NCBI RefSeq assembly: GCF_000143415.4 | Contig: NW_003314413.1 | Location: 66,832 to 130,831, forward strand | Direction of reading: 5' to 3' | DNA from: Selaginella moellendorffii | Lineage: Eukaryota > Streptophyta > Lycopodiopsida > Selaginellales > Selaginellaceae | Length of the DNA stretch: 64,000 nt | Shown: positions 51,162 through 62,739 of the stretch, one piece after another | Layout: each line of letters opens with the position of its first letter | Position numbering within the stretch: position 1 is the stretch's first letter | Made by a program: the position numbers and the translations under genes | Notes under the pieces: generated by a model | Told to the model about the DNA's origin: nothing | What the model saw: only the letters and a program-made list of their open reading frames with translations | Databases searched by the model: none

Positions 51162-53208
51162 TTTGTAGAATCAGCCGACGTTACGAAGAAGAATGCTAGA
51201 TTAAAACTGGACAAGGGGCCAAATGAGAAGAAAGTTCTCGATTGGCAGACACTGGTAATGACTTTTACATTTTTATTTAGCTTCTTATGCTTGATTGTGT
51301 GTGTGTGTGTGTGTGTGTGTTTTTTTTTTGGCCAGTGCAAAGTAGGACGTGTTGACGAGCCATGGAGGCTTAAACACGCAAGATTCAAGGGCCATGGCAT
51401 CAAGAAAATCGATCCACAAAAGTTTGGAGAGTTTACTTCCCTGCGTTACATCAATCTCACCAGCAACTTTGTGCCTCTTGTAAGTTTTTTCTTGTGAAAG
51501 CTTGCAGCTCTGAAACATGAGCTTCTTCTGTCATGGTTTTTTCAGGAGTCCCTTGCACCGTTTCCTTTCCTCCAAAACGTTTGCCTCCAACGGAATCGAC
51601 TACTATCGGTGAATCCCCCTGCACAAAAGTTTACGGCCCTTCAGGTACAACGATTTGTTCGCTCGTGGAGCACCTTCGTGACAAACTTTTGTTTGCAGGA
51701 GTTGGATGTGTCGTATAACAAGTTGAAGGCATCGGCTATGGTTGCGTTGTCGACGTTGCCAGACTTACGCAGGCTCAACATAGACTACAACTATTTGGGC
51801 AAGATACCGGACGAGATAGGAGACTTGGGGGCATTTCCTAGTTTGCAAAAACTTTCTGCAGCAGGAAATGGTCTTCACTCATCGTCCCTCATACCCTTAA
51901 GCAAGGTTTATAAAAAAAAGTACTGCATTCCTTTGTGATTTTTCTTGAATTTTCTTCCCCGTCACTAGACAGCTATACTGGTAAAGGAATGCTCATTACA
52001 GTAAGTCTTTGTTTCTGACACTTTCCGCTCGTTGTAAACAGATACGAAGGCTGGAGCTGCTTTGCTTGTCGAGAAACTCGATCAGTAGCTTGCCAGAGGA
52101 GGTAACCAGCTCATTTCTCTCTTCTTTTTTTTTCAAAATACTGACTTCAATACTTTGGTGTCAAGCTGTACAGGTGTTTTCGTGGCCTAAGCCATTCCGG
52201 CGGCTCACGGAGCTGGATTTGTCTTTTAACTGCCTCAAAGAGCCTCACACGCTAGTGTCCCTGAGGTTTCTGGAGCATTTGAACAAGGTACGCTCGAACC
52301 TTCGTCGAGCTTTGTACTGAACTTTGCATATCATCTTTGTTTCCTCAGGTGATATTGTGGGGGAATCCCATCGCAAAAAACGTTGGGCAACCGGTTATCA
52401 AAGCGTATCTTCAAGCACGGCAAAGTGGTCAGTCGTGGGCTTTGGAACCGCCACCTCCGTCACGGCATCCATACCAAAGATTCATCCCAGTTCTTCGCCC
52501 ACAATCCTGTTTACTCGTAAGTTCTTCTACGTGCACTTTTTCACTAAAAAAAACCTCTTCATTCATCCAAACTGACTCGACTCGCCAAGTAGAATGACGC
52601 TGAGCTTCACGCAGCTGAATGCAAGCCAGACCCCAAACCCGAGAAGAAGGAAAAAAAAGAGGTGATTTTTGCTGTAGTTGTGAAGCTACTGTCGTTTCGT
52701 AAACTCCAGTGTGCCTGTGCATGGTTTGCAGGATCCTCAGGAAACCCCAGCGGCGGATAGATCCGCATTTGGAGCATCAATGGCGTTTCTAACTCTCAAA
52801 CGAGAGCTAGCATTTCCGCCCGCTTCGGTAAGCTATATCGTTCTTATCTAGTTTCATGAACGTGTTTGTGTTTGATCCAGTCGGAGCTTAAACCTCCTCA
52901 CTACTGGGCTCCTCCAAAGAGGCAGGACAGTAGCTTGTTGGAAGCCACGAGACGACGCCATCGCCCCACGCTTTTGCAAAGAGTCCGGAAAATGCAGGCA
53001 AGCTTTTCCAGAAAAATTCTTCCATTTTGATGTTCCAATTTTTTTATTTTTATTTTTTTCTGTTTCCATTTTTTACTTGGGACAGGCTGAGCAGGAGAAG
53101 CAAAGAACTGATGTTATTCTCAAGGGAATGCAAGAGCGCTTGAAACGTGTAGAGAGTGGGCTGAGCTTCTTGCAAAACAAGCTAACACCCCTTTGTAAGG
53201 CGGCTTAG
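51096..53208 (+). CDS. Leucine-rich repeat protein, XRRA1-like
   Basis: About eleven exons, around 450 aa. After a basic N-terminus comes a row of LRRs: 'FTSLRYINLTSNFVPL', 'PFPFLQNVCLQRNRLLSV', 'LQELDVSYNKL', 'LPDLRRLNIDYNYLGKI', 'FPSLQKLSAAGNGL', 'IRRLELLCLSRNSISSLPEE' and 'FRRLTELDLSFNCL', then 'ILWGNPIAK'. The C-terminus is charged and ends in a coiled coil ('DVILKGMQERLKRVESGLSF'). The order 'VDEPWRLKHARFKGHGIKKI' followed by LRRs and a long charged tail resembles XRRA1 proteins. As I recall, those occur mainly in organisms with cilia, which would fit a plant with flagellate sperm. The XRRA1 name is tentative; the LRR call is firm. The exon between 51908 and 52041 is uncertain. Confidence 0.7.
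51296..51330 (+). repeat. TG microsatellite plus T run in intron
   Basis: About a dozen TG units followed by about ten T, in the first intron of the LRR gene just before its acceptor (ggccag). Together they form the pyrimidine-rich tract region. Confidence 0.85.
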
Positions 53209-53351
53209 TTTTCTTTTCCAATTTGTAGCTCTAGAAGTTCACTGGTTTTCCATTCTCAGTGAGCTTAGGCTTGCAAAACATGTAAACAGAAAAAAATGTC
53301 GAAAGAACGAAGCGAAAAATAAAAAAAACCAGAAGAGGGAGGCATGTCCTT

Positions 53352-56300
53352 TTAACCGTCTTCTTTCGCGGCTTCCTCTTTGCGTATTCTTTCCTCCTCC
53401 TCTTTGTTGAAGATCGCGTTCAGCTGTCTCTCCAGCTGCGAAACAGGATTCCATTCGTGAGCGAAAAAGAAAACAAGAACGCCAAGTACCTGGACATTGC
53501 GAAGTTTCATCATTTGCAGCTCGTCACCAAGCACTCCCACTCTAAACAAGCAAAGTGTTAAATTCGACAGAGTGTCTTACATAGAGACTTGATTTCTCAC
53601 CTCACTTGCAGTTCAAGGACTTGTTGGCGAAGGTCACGTTCACGGTCCGAGCAGTTGTTATCGCTCTGTTTGAAGCAACAAGTTTCAGCCCAGGGGTCAC
53701 TTTCCGGATGAAAACAACATACACATACCCCGTGGTCTACTGCACTCGCACTCGCACTCCGACTCAAGCGCTGGTTGGACGCGCCTGCGCAAAAAAAGTC
53801 ATGTAAGAACAATAACGTGGAATTGCAGCCACTTACCAGCAGATAAGTCAGTCCCATGGTTGCATACAATGGTCATCAGATTCACAATCATGTCCTGTTG
53901 GAATTAAGAACTTCACGGTTCTGTAACATTCAACATCGTTGCATACCTGCTGCATCGCCGTTTGGTTTAAAAGATTCTGGAGCAGTGGCAGTAATGCCGC
54001 AGTCGACACGGGAGTGTAGCCAGTAGTAGATGGTGTGGCTGGAGATGGAGATGTACCGGATGACTGTGGAAAAACTTGCTGGTACATCTAAGCCACCAAA
54101 GCGTTAGGATACTGACACAAACTAATAGAAAGTTCAACCTGAGCACTCGAAGTTCTTCGGAGACTTGAGGGAGAGAGAAGTTCCTGCAGCAGCAGATGTT
54201 AAGTACTTATCAACGCAAGGCAAGAGTCAACTGTACCGAATGCTCAATAGAGTTTACACTGCTTTTTACTTTCACATTTGGAAGAGCGGCAAGCCTTTCC
54301 ACATCCTTGTTCTGCAACGAGCTTATTAGATAGAATCTTACTAGCATTTGGACAGCAAACTAATACCTCCTTAAGGTCCTTGAGATTGACATCTGCCGAG
54401 GTTACGGAGAACCGACCTTTCTTCTGGACGACGGGCCCTTTGACCTTCTCATCCTCTTTTCCTGTTTCATTCAGACAATTGAGACGACTCAAATAATAAA
54501 TCAAAGAGGCTATACCAGGTGGGGGCTTGGCTGATCCATTTGCAGGTCGATGGTCAACGACTCCATTGCTAGATGGCACAGTAGAGGGGTTCTCCTCTCC
54601 TGAGGGGCGCATCGTTAGCTTGTGATCTCTAAAGTCAAATGCCGTCAGGATGAAGGAAGAAAAATTGCAAATATGTTACCTGGTTCTCTCGTCATCCAAA
54701 GGCTTGTCTGTAAGTGCATCATCAAAATCTAACTGTCTGTTGTGATCCATTGAAATATCTTTTGCGTTTATGATTTTCGAGTCATCAAGCTCTTTATCTT
54801 CGAACTTTTCCTCCTTGTGGTGCGCAAGCGCTCTTTCTTCGCCGTTGAGTTGTTCTGCGTTCTCACACCAGTTTGATGAATCTATCTCCACGTTATCGAC
54901 GAAGACATTGAACCGGCCTCTGTAAAGAAACGATTTGATTAACTTAAAATAGTAGAATACTTCGAGAGAATAATACTTACCTTATCTTGGCTCCATTTGG
55001 CGGCTTGCGAACTATGCACTCTTCTCCCTACATTTGAAACGAACAAAATAGTTTACGTATAGGAAGACAAAACTACTTACATCGAGAGGTATCTCGGCCT
55101 TGATAGTCTCAGAGATAAGATTATCGTCGGCGGATATTGTCGTATGAGGCGAGGCTACTCTAGAAACAGTTTTAGAGGGAACTCCTTCCTCCTCTTTTTT
55201 GATGACAGGAGCATAATCATCGTCTTGCAACTGCATTGCATCAAACTGGTCAAAATGAAATAACCACACTGTCATTCAAGTTACCATTGCTGCCTGTGCT
55301 TTGAGATCCTCAACGTCAAAATTCCAGCCACTTACTCCGCGTTTATAAGCGTTCTGCATGGTTTTATTCCGGTGTTACATTTATAGCAATACATTTTTCT
55401 AGGCTGACCTGGGATTTTTCTTCCTGCTCCTCGAAAGTAGACGTTTTCTTTTCCGCAAGTCGTGCAGCATCCTTCAGCTGGTGTCACAAAATGTTACCTC
55501 ATGGCACCATACAGATTCAATTCTCATACCTTCACATCCCTCACACGTTCCCAGAGAGGTGGAAGGCCGTCCAGAACGTGACGGACTATATAGTCGCTTG
55601 ACTTTGCCGATTTGAAAAAAGAATGCTTCAAAAGCTTTTCGGCTGTTGGCCTTTTTGTCGGGTCCTTAACCAAACACATGGCAATCATCTCCTTGAAAGA
55701 CTAAATTAGCAAAAGGCAGCTGTTAAAAAGCGCAAAAGAAACTAGATTAAAGTGACCTTAGAAAAGCGCTTGTCCCTCTCGTAAGTCAATCCAGGAGCTG
55801 CATTTTGTAAAGTCATCAGTAGAACCTGTCAAGCGCATTCAGCACTCGAAGGAACATAAAAATCACGGATTTACCTTCAGAGGTGGATATTTCGAGAACG
55901 GAGCATGGCCGTGTGCAAGCTCTAGAGCAGTTATACCGAAAGACCATACGTCAGCCCTGTGGACACACACTGGGAGATAAGAAAAATCGAAAGAAAGTAA
56001 TTTAGAATTGTACTTAAAATCGTAACCATTGATCTGCTCCATGACCTCCGGCGCCATCCTGCAGAGATTCGTTAAGAATGAATCTCGAACAGAATGATAT
56101 TGATTGCGTACCAGCAAGGTGTCCCCACAAAAGTTTTTCTCGACCATTGCCTATCGCCATTGTCAAACATGAAAGCCGCGACGCCAAAATCACCGAGCTT
56201 CACGGCACCGTTCTCGTGTATGAGGATATTCCCAGCCTTGATAGAACACCCAAATTAGATAGACCCAAAGACAGTTGACTTGAGAGGAACATACCTTCAC

Positions 56301-56813
56301 ATCTCGATGAATGTGTCCCTGTCGGTGAAGATACTCCAAAGCTTTCAACGTATCGCGAAGAATTGTCGCAATAACCGGCTCGTCGAATCCATCGGGAGAT
56401 GTTGCCTTCATGATGTGAAGACACGAGCCACCTCCCATATACGGCATGACGACCCAAAGATGCTGAGACACCACAAACGAGCAGTGTGCCTTCACGACAT
56501 TGGAATGGCTGATCAAGCTCATTGTCTGAGCTTCCTTTCGGATGGTATCCTGGGAAGCACGGACATCTAAGTCAGCTACCAGCAAGGAAGAAATAAAACT
56601 TTAAAATGAGCTCGAAAGTATCGGTATACTTACCAAAGTCCCACTGCATTTCTCCAAATCCAGCTGCTTCACCGCGACATACTCTCCAAGAGGCACGCAA
56701 AATGCCCGAAACACCAATCCGCTCACGCCCTGCCCGATCTCTTCGAGTAGCTTGTAGTCGGCTGGCACCACTGGATACTTCCCCTTGTCCTTTCGCTCCT
56801 CCATATCTTCCAC
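53352..56813 (-). CDS. STE20/GCK-type Ser/Thr kinase, BLUS1-like
   Basis: About 16-17 small exons; the protein starts '[20 protein letters not shown]' (56813) and ends '[15 protein letters not shown]' (53352), roughly 650-700 aa. Kinase features are all present: glycine loop '[14 protein letters not shown]', '[12 protein letters not shown]' (catalytic Lys), 'HIHRDVKAGNIL', DFG in '[11 protein letters not shown]', '[15 protein letters not shown]' (the GTPxWMAPE signature of STE20 kinases) and '[20 protein letters not shown]'. The C-terminal half is a long linker with Ser/Asp/Glu runs and ends in coiled-coil segments. In Arabidopsis, BLUS1 of this group acts in blue-light stomatal opening downstream of phototropins; others in the group are less known. 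Exon joints in the C-terminal half are less certain than in the kinase domain. Confidence 0.88.
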
Positions 56814-57478
56814 AGGAATATTTTCACTTGGACTATGGCTGTCCGATTCGCGTACTGTTCATCGCACACGAGCGTCGAAATATTTCGGCACCGCGAGCTC
56901 ACGGGAGCACGGATTTCTCGATCTTGGACGCGGCGCCGCGGATATTCTCGCGATCAAACCGCCACCGCCTACTCGCATTCCCCGATCCCTCCCCGCGGCC
57001 TCAATTCCTGAAATTGGATCCCAAATATCGGTAGCGTAGGAGCAAAGATCCACGCAAACAAGGAAAAGCGCCGCAACAAGGGAGAAATTCCACCGAGCTT
57101 ACACTGGCGATCGTCCAGCGCCACAGCAGTGTCGCAGCGCCATCGCCGCGCATTAAATTCGGGATCGAAATCCCGTTGCTCGGTCTTCTTTCAAGCTCCC
57201 GCAACGCAAGCTTGCTCGCTCATGCACAGCCTCGGCCCGGACCTACGAGCCCCAAACCTAGAATGGCCTATAAAACGGCCGTCAAACCCCCCGTGACGGC
57301 CACGCCTCAGCTCGTCATGGACCCGTCACCGCACGCCACGGCCTCTCCCGTGCGCTTCTGTGCACGAAAACAGTGGCATTACTGATAACAAGAAGCCAAT
57401 CATAGTCTCAACCCTTCTCTCGTTTAGAAAAAAAAATTAAACAATTCAAACGGCTGACCGTTGACAAATTTTGACCCT
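56814..57478. other. Intergenic, kinase upstream region
   Basis: GC-rich promoter/5' UTR region of the kinase gene (minus) followed by the 3' region of the tetraspanin gene. Some ORFs are open but show no family features. 'aaaaaaaattaaacaattca' near 57430 could be part of the tetraspanin 3' UTR. Confidence 0.45.
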
Positions 57479-58294
57479 CTAGAACCCTAAAACTTCTTTC
57501 TTGCGAGCGTTTCGAAACGCGCAGCAGCCCACGGAATAGACGATCACCAGGAAGAAGAACATCACCGCGCTCACGAACGCGACCTTGCGCCAGTCGCGCT
57601 TGATGTTCTCGAGCACTCCCGCCTTGCAGGAACCGCAGTCCAGGCACAGATCCTCCTGGTTCCACCGCGAGCAATCCGGGTCGGAATTAGGGTTCTGGGG
57701 ATCCGCCCAGCTTGTGGCGTTAGCGAAGCCACACGCCGCTGGAGGCCGGCAGCATCCAGACTGCAAAGGGACTAGACACAATCAATCCAATTCGAGGAGA
57801 TTGGGCCACACCTGCAATGGGGAGTAATTGGTGAATGTAGCTTCTTCCAGGCCGACGCAAACCCTCGCAGCGATCAAGCAGCTCTTGATCTTTGCCCAAT
57901 TTCCCGGATTCTTGACGCGATCTTGGAGCCAGGGCGAGTAATCCGTGAGCCTATACTCCTCGTAGCCCAATCCAGCCAGAGAATGCCTGGCACCGCCCCT
58001 GCTCGTCACCACAAACGCAAATGCCGTGAATGCCAGCAGCGCTAGGATGAGGAGCAGCATAACCAGGAGATAGATCCACAGCAGCCACGCGATCCGGAAG
58101 CAGCTGCCGATAAATCCCGCCAGGGACACGAGCAGGATGAAGAGCCCTAGCGCGATCACGGGAAACTGGAGGAATTTCACGCACGCCGTCTCGTGCCGGT
58201 GCGCAAGCCAAATTCCCGCCCCAATCACCGCCAGCGAGAGGATCATCGCCACAAAATTCAGGATCCCCGTGAGGTAGTTGCTCGTCAGACCCAT
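57479..58294 (-). CDS. Tetraspanin (plant type)
   Basis: Two exons (57812-58294 and 57479-57760), 254 aa. Four membrane helices: 'LTGILNFVAMILSLAVIGAG', 'FPVIALGLFILLVSLAGFIG', 'LLWIYLLVMLLLILALLAFT', and near the C-terminus 'FVSAVMFFFLVIVYSVG'. The large extracellular loop has the plant 'SGCCRPP' (GCCK/RP) motif, and the conserved Cys residues include 'CLDCGSC'. Short cytosolic N- and C-termini. Plant tetraspanins organise plasma-membrane nanodomains and mark exosomes. The start 'MGLTSNYLTG' was chosen because the 56 residues upstream in frame are Arg-rich and would disturb the topology. It is followed upstream, on the same strand, by the end of a PPR gene 164 bp away. Confidence 0.93.
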
Positions 58295-58458
58295 CTGATC
58301 GATCGATCGATCGGGCTGGAATCGCCTAGAACACTCGCGTACGGAAGCGCGACAAAAATGCCCGGCCTTGGCATCTGCTGCTCCAGGCCAGCGCGCGTAC
58401 GGACGGGGATAAGAATGGGCCACCATGTTTAATGAGCGTGACAAGGACCTGACGGGCG

Positions 58459-60762
58459 TCATCTGACCGTACAGAGGTTGGACATCACGACGTACGCCGA
58501 GGAGTGGCCATGGTTCGAGCTCCGGGATGTCCGTACACCCCGGTGTACGTCACCGTGGATGTGGCAAGCGCCCAAGAGGCTCATCCATTGAGCGGGAGAT
58601 GGCCACATGGGCATGGTTTGAATGAGCTCCTCAACCTTATCAAGACGCCCGGCGCGGCCGAGAAGATCGACGAGGCACCCGTAGTTGTCCTCCAGTGGCT
58701 CGATCGAGTAGTCCCCGATCATGAGATGGAACTGGTGGCGGGCCTCTCGGATCGATCCGGCATGCGCGCATGCGAAGAGCACACAGGTGAAGCTTATCAC
58801 ATTCGGCGCCACGCCCTCTTGATCCATTCTTTGCAGTAGGCCCATCGATTCGCGCAGGTCACCCTGGTGAGCGTAGGCCCCGATGATCGCGTTCCAGGAG
58901 ATGGAGTTCTTGCCCCGGATCTCCTCGAACGCGGCCCTCGCGCTGGCGAGGGCGCCGCAGCGATCATACATGTTGACTAGCGCGGTGCCCGGGATCACGC
59001 TGCTTGAGAGCCCCTTGGCGGCGATGGTGGCGTGGATCTTCCGCCCTTCTCGCAGGTCCTCGCACGCATCCAGCGCGCTCACCAGCGTCAGCTGGTTGGG
59101 ATGGATCCCTTGGAGCTCCATTCTACTCAGTAGCAGCAGGGCTTGATCACTGTGACCCTGGTGAGCGCAAGCAGTGATCATCGACGTCCACGGGATCACA
59201 TCGTCCCTCCGCTCGTCGCCCATTTGATCGAATACTCTCCAGGCGCTCTCGATGCTACCGCAGTTGCCATACATGTCAATGAGCGCCGTCTCCACGCTTT
59301 GGGACTCGTGGATTCTATTGCTCTGATATTCTTCGTGGATCCTCCTCCCTTCCTCGATCAATTCCGGCGCGTTTGAAACCGCCTCCAGCACGCTCAAGAA
59401 CGCGATCTCGTCGGGCTTCGTCCCTTCCGCGTCCATTTGCTTGAAGATCTGGAGAGCTCTCCGGGGGAATCCATGCTGGGCATACGCAGCGATCAGCGAC
59501 GTCCACGACACGATCGTCCTGCACGGCAACGAATTGAAGACGCTCTCGGCATCGATCAAGCTCCCGCATTTGCCATACATCGTCACCAGCGCATTGCTCA
59601 ACCGGGTGGAGCTCTCGTCGATCACTCCACTGGCGGCGATCCTCTCGTGAATTCTCCTCCCATCCCCCAGGAACTCCGCGCTGGAGCAAGCGCTCAGCGC
59701 AGTCAAGAATGTGTTCTCCATCGCCCTCACGCCCTCGCAATCCATGAGCTTGAGCAAACGCAGCGCCTCCTTGGCCTTCCCATGCTGAGCATGAGCTCCA
59801 ATCAGAATGCCCCACGTCACCCCGTTCCTGTACGGCATGCCCACGAATACCGCCATGGCCTCGTCCAGGCTGCCGCACCGCCCGTACATGCTCACCAGCG
59901 TGTTCCCGATTAGGGCTTCACGCTCGAGGCCGCGAGCGGCGAGGTCGCCATGGAGTTTCTTCACCGAATCGATCGATTCGCAGGTTACAAGAGTGCTCAA
60001 GAACGTCGATCGATCGGGCGCCAGGCCCGCGGGTTCGATACGGTAATACAGCTCCAGCGCTAGATCTCCACGGCCGTGAAGAGAATAGGCTGCGATCATC
60101 GCGTTCCAGGCGATAATATCCCTCTTTCTCATCCGGTCGAAGAGATCCCGAGCTCGATCGAGGCCGCCGCACCTGGCATACATGCTCACCAGCGCCGTGC
60201 CGAGATTTCCACTCAGATCGAACCCGCTTGCCTCGATCCGGGCGTGGAGGCGCTCGCCCCCGGCGAGATCCATTGCCAGGGTGCAAGCGCCCAGGAGATT
60301 GATAAACGTGACATGGCTGGCCTTGACGCCGTGGAGATCCATGCTTCCGAGAAGATCCAGCGCCTCCCGCAAATGCCCATTCTCGGCATACGCAGTGACG
60401 AGAATGCTCCAGGAGAAGACGTTTGGATGCTCGATGGACTCAAATGCGGCAATGGCGTCGTCCAGAGCTTCGCATTTCCCGTACATTCTCACGAGGAGAT
60501 TGCCGAGAATGGTGTCGCCGCCGGCGCCCGCGCTGTTGATCTGGGCGTGGAGGCGCTTGCCCTGCGGCAGATCTCTGGAGCTTGCGCAGGCGCGAAGGAG
60601 ATCCATGTAGGTGGAGAAATCCGCCGCAGCTCCTCGTTCCTCGAGGCGATCCAGCCTCTCGCAAACATCACTGTGGCTCGATTTCGCGGCTCCATCTCCA
60701 TATCCAGCGCAAGAGCAGAAAAACCTTCTTGCTCTTCCCGAGACACGTCTTTGCAACATCAA
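58459..60762 (-). CDS. PLS-type pentatricopeptide repeat protein (third copy)
   Basis: Intronless, 767 aa. The N-terminus ('MMLQRRVSGRARRFFCSC') is Arg-rich without acids and looks like a mitochondrial or plastid targeting peptide. 'TYMDLLRACASSRDLPQGKR' opens the repeat array, which fills most of the protein with motifs such as 'NVFSWSILVTAYAENG', 'DIIAWNAMIAAYSLHG' and 'TIVSWTSLIAAYAQHG'. It ends at an E-like segment ('SSAYVVMSNLCTVR') without E+ or DYW. Same architecture as the two PPR genes at 2.7-6.5 kb but not adjacent to them. Family role: site-specific organellar RNA binding for editing, splicing or stability; the target is unknown. Confidence 0.92.
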   Translation of the reverse strand: MMLQRRVSGRARRFFCSCAGYGDGAAKSSHSDVCERLDRLEERGAAADFSTYMDLLRACASSRDLPQGKRLHAQINSAGAGGDTILGNLLVRMYGKCEALDDAIAAFESIEHPNVFSWSILVTAYAENGHLREALDLLGSMDLHGVKASHVTFINLLGACTLAMDLAGGERLHARIEASGFDLSGNLGTALVSMYARCGGLDRARDLFDRMRKRDIIAWNAMIAAYSLHGRGDLALELYYRIEPAGLAPDRSTFLSTLVTCESIDSVKKLHGDLAARGLEREALIGNTLVSMYGRCGSLDEAMAVFVGMPYRNGVTWGILIGAHAQHGKAKEALRLLKLMDCEGVRAMENTFLTALSACSSAEFLGDGRRIHERIAASGVIDESSTRLSNALVTMYGKCGSLIDAESVFNSLPCRTIVSWTSLIAAYAQHGFPRRALQIFKQMDAEGTKPDEIAFLSVLEAVSNAPELIEEGRRIHEEYQSNRIHESQSVETALIDMYGNCGSIESAWRVFDQMGDERRDDVIPWTSMITACAHQGHSDQALLLLSRMELQGIHPNQLTLVSALDACEDLREGRKIHATIAAKGLSSSVIPGTALVNMYDRCGALASARAAFEEIRGKNSISWNAIIGAYAHQGDLRESMGLLQRMDQEGVAPNVISFTCVLFACAHAGSIREARHQFHLMIGDYSIEPLEDNYGCLVDLLGRAGRLDKVEELIQTMPMWPSPAQWMSLLGACHIHGDVHRGVRTSRSSNHGHSSAYVVMSNLCTVR

Positions 60763-61481
60763 TCCATTGAGATCCTATGACCTTATCAGATTGAAAGTGA
60801 GAATCCCGCACTTCAATTTCTCTTGTTGTGGCCCCAGATATCGGAACCATTCAATGTTCTTGCAGTAGCCCATGCGGGAACAAATGATATGTCTTAGGAC
60901 ATAAAGCAGCTACCTTTGGGATCGCAAGTCAGCACCTCAGGTTGATTGAAAGTGAGAATCCCACACCTATCCTCGCAGAACTTGGAGGCGGGGATTGATG
61001 AAAGTGTGGAAGTGCTAGCTCCGGCAGCAAAGCTTTGTACGATTCGTGCTGCCCGTAGGCTCGTTCTGAAAATGTTAAATAAAATATAAGACCTATTGGC
61101 TCGCAGGATACCTATGGGCCAGATAGACAATCGTAAAACTCATGTTATTCCTCTATGTTTCAAGCAGTTGTGTTTCCTGCTGGCTATATGATTCTTGATG
61201 AGGTGGATGAGTTTCGTGTGGTTTTTCTTGGTGATCATGCATGAAATTATTGAGTTCGATTATAATTATTTGACGTAAAATAAAAAATAATGATTAAAAA
61301 TGACCAATAAATTCTTAATTATCAAAATAAAATCCAAAATAAGCATCTTTCAAAGATGCAAATTGTCATATTGAAATTGACTTACCCAAAATAATGACAC
61401 AATAAAACAAAATAATAATAATGAACATATACTGTATATAAAGCATCTCCCTTCCAATAATTTCGTTAGACAGTTTCAGAA
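60763..61481. other. Spacer with sharp drop in GC
   Basis: 60763-61060 is moderate GC and holds a 19-bp direct repeat ('gattgaaagtgagaatccc') at about 60789 and 60944. From about 61200 to 61481 it becomes very AT-rich, with a 'tgtatataaa' TATA-like stretch near 61434 about 47 bp before the next start codon. The junction is continuous sequence without Ns. Confidence 0.55.
61434..61442 (+). promoter_or_regulatory. TATA-like element before the Hint gene
   Basis: 'tgtatataaagc' lies about 40-50 bp upstream of the ATG at 61482. In such AT-rich DNA this could be chance, but the position is right for a core promoter with a short 5' UTR. Confidence 0.3.
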
Positions 61482-62488
61482 ATGACTAAACTTTTTATTT
61501 ATGTTTTTTTATTTCCTAGTATTTTTCCCTTCATTAATTCTCAAGTTGATCCATGTAAACATGATTCAGATTGTATTTCAGGTTATCACTGCGATAATGC
61601 TAATTGTGTAAAAAACAAATCATGTTTTCCAGGTATAGTTCACTTTATCATATTCGTAGCTCTAAGTTTATTACTAGGTGATGCTAGTTTAAAGCTTTCT
61701 AATGGTAAACGAAAACAAATAAAGGATATTTCAATTGGTGATAAGGTTTGTAAGATTAATCACTTAATTTTACTCTTAACTGTTGCAATTAGGTTGCAAT
61801 CCGAAATAAAGATGGCAAAATAGATTATTCTGATATATATGCTTTTGGACATAAAGATATTGAGCCTTATGAAGAATTTATTCATATTAATACTGAAAAT
61901 AATAAGAGTATTGAGTTATCTAGTTTACATTTTATACCCATTAAAAGTAAGAATTTTTATTTACTATTTCATGCATCATATTCCTAATAATCCATTTTTA
62001 GATTCAAAATCAATACTATATAAGTATGCAAAGGATATTACTTTTGCAGATACATTATTAGTTTTGGATGAGCAATCAGGAGAACTATTACCTAATAATA
62101 TAACAGGTAAGTATTAATTTTAAGCTTTTTATTTTTTAATAATTCATCTATAGATATTTATATATCAAAAAAGTATGGCCTTTACAATCCATTTACATTG
62201 ACTGGTGATTTAATTGTAAATGATATTGTAGTATCAACTCACAGTGATTGGTTTTTAGATGAGATATTTGAATATTTAAAACTAAGCTATTTATTACCTG
62301 ATATATATCATGCTGTTTTATTTCCAATTCAATTACTATATAGATATTTAAATATTGATATTTATTTAAAATTATACAACTTAGTGGATACCATGCTTAA
62401 TAATATTAGCTCTATTATGCTAGTTTCTGCTTTATCAATGTTTATTAAAAATAAAAGTAAAGATAATAAAATAATTAATAAAAAATAA
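61482..62488 (+). CDS. Secreted protein with Hedgehog-type Hint (Hog) domain
   Basis: Five exons (61482-61632, 61678-61745, 61793-61946, 62002-62106, 62154-62488) join in phase to 270 aa. All introns are 45-55 bp and GT-AG. Residues 1-20 form a signal peptide ('MTKLFIYVFLFPSIFPFINS'). A short Cys-rich module follows (C25, C31, C37, C42; 'DSDCISGYHCDNANC'). The Hint domain starts at C48 ('SCFPGDASLKLSNGKRKQIK', 'ISIGDKVVAI'), with 'YSDIYAFGHKD', 'IELSSLHFIPI' (H119; S116 where Hedgehog has Thr), 'AKDITFADTLLVLD' and 'GLYNPFTLTGDLIVNDIVVS'. A hydrophobic C-terminal region takes the place where Hedgehog proteins bind sterol. Predicted action: self-cleavage before C48, releasing the small Cys-rich peptide. 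The gene is far more AT-rich than any neighbour, suggesting foreign origin or assembly of foreign DNA. Confidence 0.82.
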
Positions 62489-62565
62489 AACAGAAATAAT
62501 GAAATAATTCTAATTAATATTTAACTTTTAAATGGTAATTTCTTAGTATAGATTAGAAAAATATT

Positions 62566-62566
<1 letters not shown>
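62489..62566. other. AT-rich 3' flank of the Hint gene
   Basis: Short AT-rich stretch after the TAA, likely 3' UTR, leading into the microsatellite. Confidence 0.4.
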
Positions 62567-62622
<56 letters not shown>

Positions 62623-62707
62623 TTATATATATGTATATATGTATGTTTATATGTATGTATGTATGTATATGTATGTATATATGTATGTTTATATGTATGT
62701 ATGTATG

Positions 62708-62739
<32 letters not shown>

